Shown: positions 45,301 to 53,938, counted from the stretch's first letter. The stretch is DNA of 64,000 nucleotides from Amphibalanus amphitrite (GCF_019059575.1 NW_024883389.1:1-64000); one strand, 5' to 3'. Notes: generated by a model from the sequence alone, not told the origin. A program made the numbers and translations.

Positions 45301-48300
45301 GACTACACATGTTTTTAAAATTTAAATTTAGATAGAAATAGGATGTTTGAACGAACGGATTGACAGAGCCGGAGCCCACGCTAAGCAGAGCTTGTTGCGC
45401 AGATCCAACCCCTACCGCCCGATCGTGCAATTCCGGGTAACGGGAGAATTTAGATGGCCAGAGTTTAACGTGCCCTTCAAAGCCGGACACGGTTGTCCAA
45501 CTCAACTGACTTCAACTGGCTGCGGCTGCTCCCACCAACCGCAGACCATCCCCGTCAGGAGTCTCAAATAGCGCGCGTAGGAGCGACTCGAACCCGGGCT
45601 CTCACCACCGGAAGTCCAATGCTATACCAACTGAGATATGGGACAGACAGGGAGATGGATAGAAGTAGAACCCAGGTCCTATTTCACCGACGCTGCCAGC
45701 GCATTTCGCGAGCTGACGCCATACTTTGCGCCTTTGCGGTAATGCTGAAGATACAAGTTTTTTTATGTCTCCATTGAAACCCAATTTGACAGGTGCGTTG
45801 GCAGCGAGCGTGAAAGAGGGTCGGGAGCCCGAGCACTGCCGTGACGTCACTGGTGGGTCTGCAGTGTGACGTCACCGTCACGCCGTCCGTGACGGCGGAG
45901 TGTGAGGCTGCAGTGTGACGTCACCGTCACGCCGTCCGTGACGGCGGAGTGTGAGGCTGCAGTGTGACGTCACCGTCACGCCGTCAGTCGGCCGTGACGG
46001 CGGAGTGTGAGGCTGCAGTGTGACGTCACCGTCACGCCGTCCGTGACGGCGGAGTGTGAGGCTGCAGTGTGACGTCACCGTCACGCCGTCCGTGACGGCG
46101 GAGTGTGAGGCTGCTGTTTGTACCGTGACGGTCACACGGCTGACCCATTGTCCTCCCTCGACCCCCGGCTCCGGACTGGAACTTAGTTACGTACACGGAG
46201 GTACGTTACACGGAGGTTAGTTACATACCTACACGGAGGAGAGAATATGGGGTGCTCTCGGACGGCGATCCTCTCTCTGAAACACCGCACAGTGCACATG
46301 CTGACTTGGCTGGGGCCCGACTGCTTTATTCCACCACCAGGGGCAGCGGGACAGCGCTCATTTCGCCCCCAGGGCAAGGTCAGGCCAGACTGCGGACAAC
46401 GGTCACCAATAACGGAACGGCTGACCCAGCAACCGACAATAACAGAACGCTTCAGAATAATACAGCGAGGACAGCGAGAGGAAGGGGGCAGGAGTAGAGC
46501 AGCGCGAGGAAGGGGGCAGGAGTAGAGCAGCGAGAGGAAGGGGGCAGGAGTAGGGCAGGGAGAGGAAGGGGGGCAGGAGTAGAGCAGCGAGAGGAAGGGG
46601 GCAGGAGTAGAGCAGCGAGAGGAAGGGGGCAGGAGTAGGGCAGGGAGAGGAAGGGGGGCAGGAGTAGAGCAGCGAGAGGAAGGGGGCAGGAGTAGAGCAG
46701 CGAGAGGAAGGGGGCAGGAGTAGAGTAGCGAGAGGAAGGGGGCAGGAGTAGAGCAGCGAGAGGAAGGGGGCAGGAGTAGAGCAGCGAGAGGAAGGGGGCA
46801 GGAGTAGAGTAGCGAGAGGAAGGGGGCAGGAGTAGAGCAGCGAGAGGAAGGAGGCAGGAGTAGAGCAGCGAGAGGAAGGGGGCAGGAGTAGAGTAGCGAG
46901 AGGAAGGGGGCAGGAGTAGAGCAGCGAGAGGAAGGGGGCAGGAGTAGAGCAGCGAGAGGAAGGGGGCAGGAGTAGAGTAGCGAGAGGAAGGGGGCAGGAG
47001 TAGAGCAGCGAGAGGAAGGGGGCAGGAGTAGAGCAGCGAGAGGAAGGGGGCAGGAGTAGAGCAGCGAGAGGAAGGGGGCAGGAGTAGGGCAGGGAGAGGA
47101 AGGGGGGCAGGAGTAGAGCAGCGAGAGGAAGGGGGCAGGAGTAGAGTAGCGAGAGGAAGGGGGCAGGAGTAGGGCAGGGAGAGGAAGGATGCAGGTGTAG
47201 AGCAGGGAGAGGAAGGGGGCAGGAGTAGAGTAGCGAGAGGAAGGGGGCAGGAGTAGGGCAGCGAGAGGAAGGGGGCAGGAGTAGAGCAGCGAGAGGAAGG
47301 GGGCAGGAGTAGGGCAGCGAGAGGAAGGGTGCAGGAGTAGAGCAGCGAGAGGAAGGGGGCAGGAGTAGGACAGGGATATTGTCGCTGCATAATTGTTAGA
47401 TATATTTCCGAACACATCCCGGCACAACTGTGCCAAATGCCGTTGGTTTTTAAAATTTGGTAGCAATGGCCAAACTTCGAAAAACAACTAATTCAAAAAA
47501 GTTTTCGCAAAATTCAGTCCATCGTATATTGATGTTAACAGGTAATGACTCGTAACTACCCCTCCCTAGTCCCTCTTAAAAATAGACTTGGCAAATGCCA
47601 AAATGCCAATGTGAAAATACAAAATGCCAAAATAACAAAATGCCAAAATAACAATGTACATTAGTTTATAGGTACAAAGTGCTGGAAATGTGTAAATTAC
47701 GTCAGTGAACGGTATGGCAATCGAAAAACATCGGCTGCTTAGCTATAAGGGCGTTAGTTGCTAAGGTGCCACAACAATTTTTTCCAGTGCTGCGGGGAAT
47801 GGTACAGGGAGACGAGCATTCAACATTTGCTCGGAAAACCGTTGATGGTGCTTATCTGAGCATTGGGTGTATCGTAGTCGTCGGCACATCAAACATATGA
47901 GACACCGACATTTGTGCACTCGTCAGAAATCAAAGGACGCAAAATTGACGCGGCCTTAACTTGTAAGTTAGGCTTTGTATCTATGGCCAATGACCGCTTT
48001 AAATGTCCACTAATTTCCATCGAACCTAGCGGCATTGCGCGGTGAAACCCCCGCAGTCCGCGGTTTGAGGCGATTGACAAACACTGGCGCCTCCGCCCGC
48101 ACACCGCTGCCAGTGTAAGTGGGGGCCGTCCCCGATATATCTACACACCGCTGCCAGTATAAGTGGGGGCCGTCCCCGATATCGACACACCGCTGTCAGT
48201 ATAAGTGGGGGCCGTCCCCGATATCGACACACCGCTGCCAGTGTAAGTGGGGGCCGTCCCCGATATCGACACACCGCTGCCAGTGTAAGTGGGGGCCGTC

Positions 48301-51300
48301 CCCGATATCGACAGATCTCTGTCAGTGTAAATGGGGACCGTCCCCGATATCGACAGATCTCTGTCAGTGTAAATGGGGACCGTCCCCGATATCGACACAC
48401 CGCTGCCAGTGTAAGTGGGGGCCGTCCCCGATATCGACAGATCTCTGTCAGTGTAAGTGGGGACCGTCCCCGATATCGACACACCGCTGCCAGTGTAAGT
48501 GGGGGCCGTCCCCGATATCGACACACCGCTGTCAGTGTAAGTGGGGGCCGTCCCCGATATCGACACACCGCTGTCAGTGTAAGGGAGGGCGGTCCCCGAT
48601 ATCGACACACCGCTGTCAGTGTAAGTGGGGGCCGTCCCCGATATCGACACACCGCTGCCAGTGTATGTAAGTGGGGGCCGTCTCCGATATATCGATACAC
48701 CGCTGCCAGTGTATGTAAGTGGGGGCCGTCCCCGATATCGACAGATCTCTGTCAGTGTAAGTGGGGACCGTCCCCGATATCGACACACCGCTGCCAGTGT
48801 AAGTGGGGGCCGTCCCCGATATCGACACACCGCTGTCAGTGTAAGTGGGGGCCGTCCCCGATATCGACACACCGCTGTCAGTGTAAGGGAGGGCGGTCCC
48901 CGATATCGACACACCGCTGCCAGTGTAAGTGGGGGCCGTCCCCGATATCGACACACCGCTGCCAGTGTAAGTGGGGGCCGTCCCCGATATCGACAGATCT
49001 CTGTCAGTGTAAATGGGGACCGTCCCCGATATCGACAGATCTCTGTCAGTGTAAATGGGGACCGTCCCCGATATCGACACACCGCTGCCAGTGTAAGTGG
49101 GGACCGTCCCCGATATCGACAGATCTCTGTCAGTGTAAATGGGGACCGTCCCCGATATCGACACACCGCTGCCAGTGTAAGTGGGGGCCGTCCCCGATAT
49201 CGACAGACCGCTGCCAGTGTAAGTGGGGGCCGTCCCCGATATCGACAGACCGCTGTCAGTATAAGTGGGGGCCGTCCCCGATATCGACAGATCTCTGTCA
49301 GTGTAAATGGGGACCGTCCCCGATATCGACACACCGCTGTCAGTATAAGTGGGGGCCGTCCCCGATATATCGACACACCGCTGCCAGTGTAAGTGGGGGC
49401 CGTCCCCGATATATCGACAGACCGCTGCCGATGCCAGCGCGGTCGCGACCCTTCACACCCCGGCGCATTAATTAATGGATAATCTGAATTTCAGCCGGCC
49501 GATGGGACAGCGTTTCGTCATTGTATGTACCGTCTGCGCTTTCGCGGAGAGTCGTGCCGTCGTGCGTGTTCGGGGAGCCTCCGACACCGGTTATAATGTA
49601 AATGGCATTCAGTCAATCAGAGGGGGCGGGCCAAATGACGTCACAGCCGTGCCCAGGGCGGAACAGCCGGTACGAGGCGGGGGACGCAGACGAACCAGGG
49701 CCCAATCTTACCAACTGGCGTGAATGCGCATTCACAGCATTTGGTAAGATTCATGAGTACCTATTCAATATTCCGTTCATCCAATCATTCATTCATTCAT
49801 TATTCATTCATTCATTATCTATTCAGGCAGCAATAATAATCATTCTCGCCATTAGACACATTCGGAGATATTGGCTGGACATAAACAAAAATAACACATT
49901 GCAGATTATTGCCGGTTATTCCGGCCAGTGCTGCCAAATCCTATTCACGGCATTGCGATAAGAAGTAAGATTGAGCCCTGGCGCCGACCGACCCCCCGCC
50001 GTGGGGGGGGGGAGGACTGGAGACACAGCGCCTGACAGCGACCCGCCGTGGGGAGGGTCGCTCAGGCAGCGACCCTCCGTGGCAGGCAGCACCCGCCGTG
50101 TACCAGAATATAGCTCGGCAACGGGAGACAGTCCGCTTTTTCAGATTGGTAGTTGAGCTCAAATATAGAAAACAGTACAAATTATATCAATTTAAAAGAC
50201 GTTTAAAAATCGAACAAAATATGAAATATAAATTGACGCTTCAGACTCTTACCTTAGTTTCATGAAAATCAATAAAATCAATCGACAAGGCGTGTCCTAA
50301 AGAATTATTATAATCAAAACAACACTTAGGGTGCTAATTAAAAATTGAAACAATTGGGAAACTGATCCTTGGAGCGTCTGTAATGTATTAGCTTAGAGAC
50401 CGCGACGCCTGTGAGTGTCATGCCCACAATCACCAAAGGTTTCAGAGGGGCCGCATTTAGTGTTGTGTAATGTGGAGCAATTGCTCTGCGACCGTTTGTA
50501 AACGTTATCAGCTGCTCTGCGACTGTTTGTAAGCGTTATCAACAGGCTGCGACCGTTTGCAAGCGATATCGGTAGTAAATGTCGTTGATAGGGTACGACA
50601 TGTCTGCAGATGATTACATTTAGTGGTTGAATAGCACTTTTAAATATTGTCGATAATTTTCGGTTAAATCAGCACCTGTGCACCGGGCGCGGGCAAGGTC
50701 GGGTGGTGGGTACTTTGTATAATTCGCAACAAGCACCGCATAGTGTGGCAACCGGGTCCAAAGCCACCCATTCATACATACATAAGGACAACATTTCTGG
50801 AAAAAAATGACGCAAGAAGTAAGAACAAAGATGTTCCTTTTTAACCCGCGCCGGGCCGGTGCTCTGAGATTCCGCCCCGGGCCGGGGGGGGGGGTGTCTG
50901 AACACCCCCTTCTAACTCGGCTCCTGCGCCACGTAGCGACACGCGGTAAGCGGCAATCGAAAGAACGTCCAAAATAAGGACGAAAACACTTCGGTCATTT
51001 TTGGGTCAGGTCAAAGGTCAGGTCATCAGAGGTCACCAAAGGTAAAATGTTAATTATTTCAACATTTTGGAAACTGCCAACGGCTATCTCAGGAACCGAT
51101 AGAGCTAGAGCGCCGCAGAAAAGCGCATTCGATGGCCTTTTTACATACTTTCTGAGTAATGTTCTCAGATTTGACCTCAGGTCAACGGTTTAGCCTCCAG
51201 AGGGCAAAAACTCCAAAAATAGCAGATTTTACGAAAAACGTTTTTTCGGCAATAACTTTTGACTCAAAAGAGCCATGACATTACTTTTGCCACCATCGTG

Positions 51301-52231
51301 TTCCTCTCGTCGAGACGCGTCGAATGAACTATAATTTGACCCTGAAGAGTCAACTTGAAAATTTGACCTCAGGTCAAGGTCTTGAACTGACCGGAAAAGG
51401 TCATGTTGCATATCAGTCGATCCGCAACGTCGAGCCGAACACATCTAAGGCGTTATCAGCGCTCTAGCACGCATCTATCCGAAGTTATTAGCGAAAAACT
51501 GTTAGATTTTGTTCGTGACCTGAGTCCTGAGATGACCTTGGGGACATAACGATGTAGCTATATCGGTGTAGCTATAACGAGCATTCTTATTTTTTCTGGG
51601 GTGAGGTCACTTGGCGTGACCTGGTGACCTGACCTAAGGCGACCTGGGTCTGAAATTTTCACAACATGTGCGGAAAAGATGCACAAACAGGTGTGCCAAA
51701 AACCGCGGCGCTCCGCGCCGCCATTTTTGAGATATCTGCGAAAAACCGCAAGGGGGGGGTGTTCAAACACCCCCGTCCCGGCGCGGGTTAAGTTATTTAT
51801 ATAATGAACCGCATCGGTTACCAGTTTTCCTCAGTGAGGCTTATTATTCCCTTACTCCGCCAGTGAGTCCAGTTACCCCCTATCCCCCCAGTGAGTCCAG
51901 TTATCCCCCTATTCCCCCAGTGAGTCCAGTTATCCCCCTATCCCCCCAGTGAGTCCAGTTATCCCCCTATTCCCCCAGTGAGTCCAGTTATCCCCTTATT
52001 CCCCCAGTGAGTCCAGTTATCCCCCTATTCCCCCAGTGAGTTCAGTTATCCCCCTATTCCCCCAGTGAGTCCAGTTATCCCCCTATTCCCCCAGTGAGTC
52101 CAGTTATTCCCCTATTCCCCCAGTGAGTTCAGTTATCCCCCGATTCCCCTGGAGACGTCACTCACCGATCGGTAGCCTCTGGCTGAGACGGCGGTTACCG
52201 TCACCGTCAGCAGCAGCAGCCACACGGCCGT
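29757..52231 (-). CDS. Resilin-like Gly/His-rich secreted structural protein gene (5' exon missing)
   Basis: Exons 52231-52166, 36435-36186, 33746-33621, 32315-32079 and 30331-29757 chain with canonical GT-AG borders: the first junction is phase 0 and the other three are phase 1. They give 417 residues after a missing first exon. Order: hydrophobic signal core TAVWLLLLTVTVTAVSA; Gly/His-rich GGHGGGH; a basic segment with heptads SGIKHKI, SGITHKF and SGLKQKL; a second Lys-rich segment; GGHGGYSGG; about seven ten-residue RPSSGYGAPS repeats; three eleven-residue GHGGGSGHSSG repeats; a Ser-rich tail. YGAP repeats with RPS are typical of arthropod pro-resilins, so an extracellular elastic or cuticular role is inferred. 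I saw no chitin-binding R&R domain. Arthropod cuticle genes often split the signal peptide this way, with ATG plus a codon or two in exon 1. The introns hold TTAA elements and minisatellites. The tail after about 29900 looks less coding, so the true end may differ. Confidence 0.7.
30350..30361. repeat. Left half of a split palindrome
   Basis: GTACAGTCTGTC directly precedes TTAA (30362-30365). The right half, GACAGACTGTAC, is at 31740-31751, after the second TTAA-bounded insertion. Together with the central TTAA they make a perfect 28-bp palindrome. Confidence 0.9.
30366..31546 (-). mobile_element. AGGTCA/TTAA element in an intron of the resilin-like gene
   Basis: A 1181-bp element between TTAA at 30362-30365 and 31547-31550. 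The left hairpin loop TAAATTTTA and right loop TAAAATTTA, each between G and C runs, are exact inverted copies. It has a GGCGGCGCGCAGCGCCGCC palindrome near 30430. TGACCTGACCTGACCTGACC runs into TGACCTTGACCTTGACCT at 31158-31212. No coding capacity. Confidence 0.85.
31551..31735. mobile_element. Short foldback MITE bounded by TTAA
   Basis: A 185-bp near-complete inverted repeat between TTAA at 31547-31550 and 31736-31739. The arms start AAGTACCGCGCAAAGTGACG and end in the inverse, ...CTTTGCGCGGTACTT. It would fold into one long hairpin. It shares its left TTAA with the preceding element. Confidence 0.85.
31740..31751. repeat. Right half of a split palindrome
   Basis: GACAGACTGTAC follows the TTAA at 31736-31739 and is the exact inverse of 30350-30361. 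Confidence 0.9.
32079..32315 (-). CDS. Resilin-like gene, YGAPS repeat exon
   Basis: Acceptor CCGCCGCTCTCCACAG before 32315; donor GGAG/GTGAGA after 32079. It is 237 bp, phase 1 on both sides. After GGHISVRPSTT come about seven copies of a 30-bp unit encoding YGAPSRPSSG, one with H for Y and the last reading KPSND. This is the clearest resilin-like section. Confidence 0.85.
32617..33561 (+). mobile_element. AGGTCA/TTAA element in an intron of the resilin-like gene
   Basis: A 945-bp element between TTAA at 32613-32616 and 33562-33565, with CCCTCGCCC and GGGCGAGGG ends. The hairpin loops GGTTGGTGCAACC (left) and GGTCGCACCAACC (right) are inverted copies with one mismatch. It makes up most of the 1305-bp intron between two exons. 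It contains GGTCAGGTCAGGTCACGG near 32950 and GGCGGCGCGCAGCGCCGCC near 32690. Confidence 0.85.
33621..33746 (-). CDS. Resilin-like gene, Lys-rich and GGY exon
   Basis: Acceptor CCCTAACGTTTCCCAG before 33746; donor GCCG/GTGAGC after 33621. It is 126 bp, phase 1 on both sides. Encodes RLLTTKGRFLTSLANKLTSK, then a Gly/His/Tyr-rich segment (GGHGGYSGGHSGGYGG). Confidence 0.8.
34020..36145. repeat. 2.1-kb GTGTGCGGT/GTGTGCCGT minisatellite in an intron
   Basis: Compound repeat of 9-10-bp units (GTGTGCGGT, GTGTGCCGT, GTGTGCTCT) punctuated by GTGTGCCGCCTGTAGT. It fills most of the intron 36185-33747. Its unit keeps long frames open on both strands (Thr-His-rich on minus, Cys-Val-rich on plus). These are artefacts of composition, not genes. 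Confidence 0.95.
36186..36435 (-). CDS. Resilin-like gene, Gly/His and basic heptad exon
   Basis: Acceptor CTGTTCGCCTGCCGCCAG before 36435; donor AAAGGAG/GTGAGC after 36186. It is 250 bp, entering in phase 0 and leaving in phase 1. Encodes GGGHGGGHGGHGGGHSYGKG, a KGGKFNIGSLFSKKGR segment, then amphipathic heptads SGIKHKI, SGITHKF, SGLKQKL and GGLVGAV, and a basic KLLRKG end. Confidence 0.8.
36520..37010. repeat. 24-bp minisatellite with CCCGGG
   Basis: About 20 units of CACACCCGGGAACCAGTCCAACAG with few variants. Lies in the long intron just upstream (in gene sense) of the exon at 36435. All three frames are open in places, but no gene is inferred. Confidence 0.95.
37261..38297 (+). mobile_element. 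AGGTCA/TTAA element
   Basis: A 1037-bp element between TTAA at 37257-37260 and 38298-38301. The ends are CCCTCGCCCTGGCAGGG and CCCTGCCAGGGCGAGGG. Hairpin loops GGGTCGATGCGACCC (left) and GGGTCGCATCGACCC (right) are exact inverses. It has a GGCGGCGCTGCGCGCCGCC palindrome near 38208. No coding capacity. Confidence 0.85.
38302..39090. other. Unassigned GC-rich sequence
   Basis: A plus-strand open frame from 38198 to 38899 overlaps the end of the TTAA element and is Ala/Pro/Arg-rich with no domain. I do not accept it as a gene. Trinucleotide-like GCC/GCT runs are frequent. Confidence 0.4.
39091..39530. repeat. 34-bp satellite-like array
   Basis: About 12 almost identical 34-bp units built from CCGGTAACACCCGCGCTAAC followed by CAGCCGGTAACAGG. 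The uniformity suggests recent expansion or gene conversion. Units abut without spacers. Confidence 0.95.
39531..39944. other. Unassigned sequence
   Basis: GC-rich DNA with a TGACGTCA octamer near 39699. Small overlapping open frames only. Confidence 0.4.
39945..40150. repeat. Approximately 57-bp tandem repeat
   Basis: Four imperfect units containing GCACAGGACGCTGAGACAGA, TTCGGTCGGAGGACGGA and GTGCAGTGTGCAC. Confidence 0.85.
40320..40373. repeat. 14-bp tandem repeat CAGTCCCGTCAGGT
   Basis: Four to five units, each restoring an AGGTCAGT word at the junction. Confidence 0.85.
40374..40627. mobile_element. Two foldback units with GGAGTC runs
   Basis: Unit 1 (40374-40478) starts CAGGGCTGCGGAGTCGG and ends CGACTCCGCAGCCCTG. 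Unit 2 (about 40484-40627) has the same right end. The interior is (GGAGTC)n with a short non-repeat core. CAGGG...CCCTG inverted ends fit hAT-type non-autonomous elements, but I found no clear 8-bp duplication. Confidence 0.6.
40628..41146. other. Unassigned sequence
   Basis: GC-rich then AT-rich. The open frame 40506-40997 (plus) starts inside the foldback repeat and has no domain. No gene called. Confidence 0.4.
41147..41385. mobile_element. Foldback MITE, Tc1/mariner-like size and ends
   Basis: About 239 bp; arms of roughly 105 bp start TTATAATGGGATAGACAATG and end in the inverse. The loop is short (near 41258-41280). Ends with TATA could reflect TA target duplication. No coding capacity. 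Confidence 0.8.
41457..42602 (-). mobile_element. AGGTCA/TTAA element, subfamily B, inverted
   Basis: A 1146-bp element between TTAA (41453-41456) and TTAT (42603-42606). The hairpin loops GGCTATTTTTTGCC (left) and GGCAAAAAATAGCC (right) are exact inverses. It has GTGACCTGACCTGTGACCTG near 42275. The internal sequence matches 63303-64000 in reverse. Confidence 0.85.
42622..44280. mobile_element. DNA transposon-like unit with 29-bp inverted ends
   Basis: The left end, GGGCCCGATTTCACCAAGTG and onward to 42650, is repeated in exact inverse at 44252-44280. The 1659-bp interior holds a 134-codon plus-strand frame (42967-43371) with no recognised domain and no transposase motif, so the unit is probably non-autonomous. 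The superfamily is uncertain because no clean target duplication was found. Confidence 0.7.
44281..45049. other. Unassigned sequence with a CCGG-rich tandem patch
   Basis: From about 44445 to 44600 there are seven or so imperfect 23-24-bp units of GGAGACCCGGTAACCCGCCG. The rest is GC-rich with a 15-G run near 44958. No gene. Confidence 0.5.
45050..45148. repeat. Long hairpin, 43-bp arms
   Basis: Arms 45050-45092 and 45106-45148 pair with about three mismatches around a 13-nt loop. The arm starts GGCCGGGTACGGACGGATGG. Confidence 0.85.
45168..45228. repeat. Second hairpin, 29-bp arms
   Basis: Arms 45168-45196 and 45200-45228 pair at 28 of 29 positions with a 3-nt loop. The arm starts ACGTCGGGATAAGACCCA. 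Confidence 0.9.
45310..45644 (-). mobile_element. tRNA-derived SINE, copy 2
   Basis: Read on the minus strand from 45644: GTCCCATATCTCAGTTGGTA (A box), then GGGTTCGAGTC (good B box). The body matches the copy at 21820-22165, and the tail is A/T-rich at 45310. This copy has the better tRNA-like head. Confidence 0.8.
45842..46125. repeat. 49-bp tandem array with TGACGTCA and a hairpin per unit
   Basis: TGACGTCA occurs at 45842, 45867, 45916, 45965, 46021 and 46070. Most units are 49 bp; one is 56 bp. Each unit also has CCGTCACG...CGTGACGG as a small hairpin. Confidence 0.9.
46480..47385. repeat. 28-bp purine-rich minisatellite
   Basis: About 32 units of AGCGAGAGGAAGGGGGCAGG plus AGTAGAGC. Variants differ mostly by G/A at a few positions. 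The minus strand has 434- and 321-codon frames of Leu/Pro/Ser repeats, which are artefacts of composition. Confidence 0.95.
47386..48104. other. Unassigned AT-rich sequence
   Basis: Contains short AAAATGCCAAAAT direct repeats at about 47590-47655. No gene. Confidence 0.45.
48105..49430. repeat. 42-bp satellite-like array, two unit variants
   Basis: About 31 units, each GTAAGTGGGGGCCGTCCCCG, ATATCGACA and a variable part. The variable part is CACCGCTGCCAGT in most units and GATCTCTGTCAGT in others, the latter usually coupled to AAATGGGGACC. The unit length is a multiple of three and keeps long frames open on both strands; no gene is inferred. Confidence 0.95.
49431..49695. other. Unassigned sequence
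   Basis: No gene. Contains a TGACGTCA-like word near 49637 (ATGACGTCAC). Confidence 0.4.
49696..49980. mobile_element. Short MITE with CAGGGCYCAATCTTAC ends
   Basis: The left end CAGGGCCCAATCTTAC and right end GTAAGATTGAGCCCTG are inverted. An internal (ATTC)n microsatellite lies at about 49785-49815. CAGGG termini fit hAT-type MITEs, but the flanks (AGACGAAC and GCGCCGAC) are not a clean duplication. Confidence 0.65.
49981..50840. other. Unassigned sequence
   Basis: Three short direct repeats of TGCGACCGTTTGTAAACGTTATC type at about 50485-50570. Otherwise nothing recognised. Confidence 0.4.
50845..51787 (+). mobile_element. AGGTCA/TTAA element, subfamily A
   Basis: A 943-bp element between TTAA at 50841-50844 and 51788-51791, with CCCGCGCCGGGCC and GGCGCGGG ends. 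The terminal hairpins GGGTGTCTGAACACCC and GGGTGTTCAAACACCC are inverse copies with one mismatch. It has GGTCAGGTCAAAGGTCAGGT near 51003. Confidence 0.85.
51850..52145. repeat. 28-bp minisatellite
   Basis: About ten units of CCCAGTGAGTCCAGTTATCC plus CCCTATTC. It ends just downstream (in gene sense) of the signal-peptide exon. Confidence 0.9.
52166..52231 (-). CDS. Resilin-like gene, signal-peptide exon
   Basis: Acceptor CTCTCTGTGTCCACAG before 52231; donor TCG/GTGAGT after 52166. The 66-bp, 22-codon exon reads TAVWLLLLTVTVTAVSARGYRS. The hydrophobic core and VSA/R boundary fit a signal peptidase site. It has no ATG, so a short upstream exon must supply it; I did not find it up to 64000. Phase 0 at the donor matches the exon at 36435. 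Confidence 0.75.
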
Positions 52232-53745
52232 CTGTGGACACACAGAGAGAGATACAGTCACTGTCTGTGGACTGATACTGTCAGCAGCAGCAGCCACACG
52301 GCCGTCTGTGGACACAGAGAGAGATACAGTCACTGTCTGTGGACTGACAGAGAGACGGCCAACTGTCTGTGGACTGACAGAGAGACGGCCAACTGTCTGT
52401 GGACTGATACTGTCAGCAGCAGCAGCCACACGGCCGTCTGTGGACACACAGAGAGAGAGATACAGTCACTGTCTGTGGACTGACAGAGAGACGGCCAACT
52501 GTCTGTGGACTGATACCGTCAGCAGCAGCAGCCACACGGCCGTCTGTGGACACACAGAGAGAGATACAGTCACTGTCTGTGGACTGATACTGTCAGCAGC
52601 AGCAGCCACACGGCCGTCTGTGGACACAGAGAGAGATACAGTCACTGTCTGTGGACTGACAGAGAGACGGCCAACTGTCTGTGGACTGACAGAGATACAG
52701 TCACTGTCTGTGGACTGATACTGTCAGCAGCAGCAGCCACACGGCCGTCTGTGGACACAGATAGAGATACAAGATACAGTCACTGTCTGTGGACTGATAC
52801 TGTCAGCAGCAGCAGCCACACGGCCGTCTGTGGACACAGAGAGAGATACAGTCACTGTCTGTGGACTGATACTGTCAGCAGCAGCAGCCACACGGCCGTC
52901 TGTGGACACAGAGAGAGATACAGTCACTGTCTGTGGACTGACAGAGAGACGGCCAACTGTCTGTGGACTGACAGAGAGACGGCCAACTGTCTGTGGACTG
53001 ATACTGTCAGCAGCAGCAGCCACACGGCCGTCTGTGGACTGACAGAGATACAGTCACTGTCTGTGGACTGATACTGTCAGCAGCAGCAGCCACACGGCCG
53101 TCTGTGGACACAGATAGAGATACAAGATACAGTCACTGTCTGTGGACTGATACTGTCAGCAGCAGCAGCCACACGGCCGTCTGTGGACACAGAGAGAGAT
53201 ACAGTCACTGTCTGTGGACTGATACTGTCAGCAGCAGCAGCCACACGGCCGTCTGTGGACACACAGAGAGAGAGATACAGTCACTGTCTGTGGACTGACA
53301 GAGAGACGGCCAACTGTCTGTGGACTGACAGAGATACAGTCACTGTCTGTGGACTGATACTGTCAGCAGCAGCAGCCACACGGCCGTCTGTGGACACAGA
53401 TAGAGATACAAGATACAGTCACTGTCTGTGGACTGATACTGTCAGCAGCAGCAGCCACACGGCCGTCTGTGGACACAGAGAGAGATACAGTCACTGTCTG
53501 TGGACTGATACTGTCAGCAGCAGCAGCCACACGGCCGTCTGTGGACACAGAGAGAGATACAGTCACTGTCTGTGGACTGATACTGTCAGCAGCAGCAGCC
53601 ACACGGCCGTCTGTGGACACAGAGAGATACAGTCACTGTCTGTGGACTGACAGAGAGACGGCCAACTGTCTGTGGACTGACAGAGAGACGGCCAACTGTC
53701 TGTGGACTGATACTGTCAGCAGCAGCAGCCACACGGCCGTCTGTG
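52232..53745 (-). repeat. Array of duplicated splice acceptors and exon starts
   Basis: Higher-order tandem repeat of roughly 70-130 bp. On the minus strand each of about 16 units has CTCTGTGTCCACAG followed by ACGGCCGTGTGGCTGCTGCT. This is the 3' splice site and first ~26 nt of the adjacent signal-peptide exon. Units then diverge to ACAGTATCAGTCCACAG and stop codons. Some units carry extra ACAGTTGGCCGTCTCTCT inserts. Confidence 0.9.

Positions 53746-53938
<193 letters not shown>

Noticed and set aside
46183-47487. 434-codon Leu/Pro/Ser frame on the minus strand
   Set aside because: Lies entirely on the 28-bp purine-rich repeat; alternative frames are open too, so openness reflects unit composition.
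48141-49376. 411-codon and 255-codon frames over the 42-bp array
   Set aside because: The unit is a multiple of three, so frames stay open by arithmetic. No start, domain or splice context.
52308-52718. Frames reading DTVTVCGLTERRPT repeats
   Set aside because: Plus-strand translation of the splice-acceptor array; the meaningful strand is minus.
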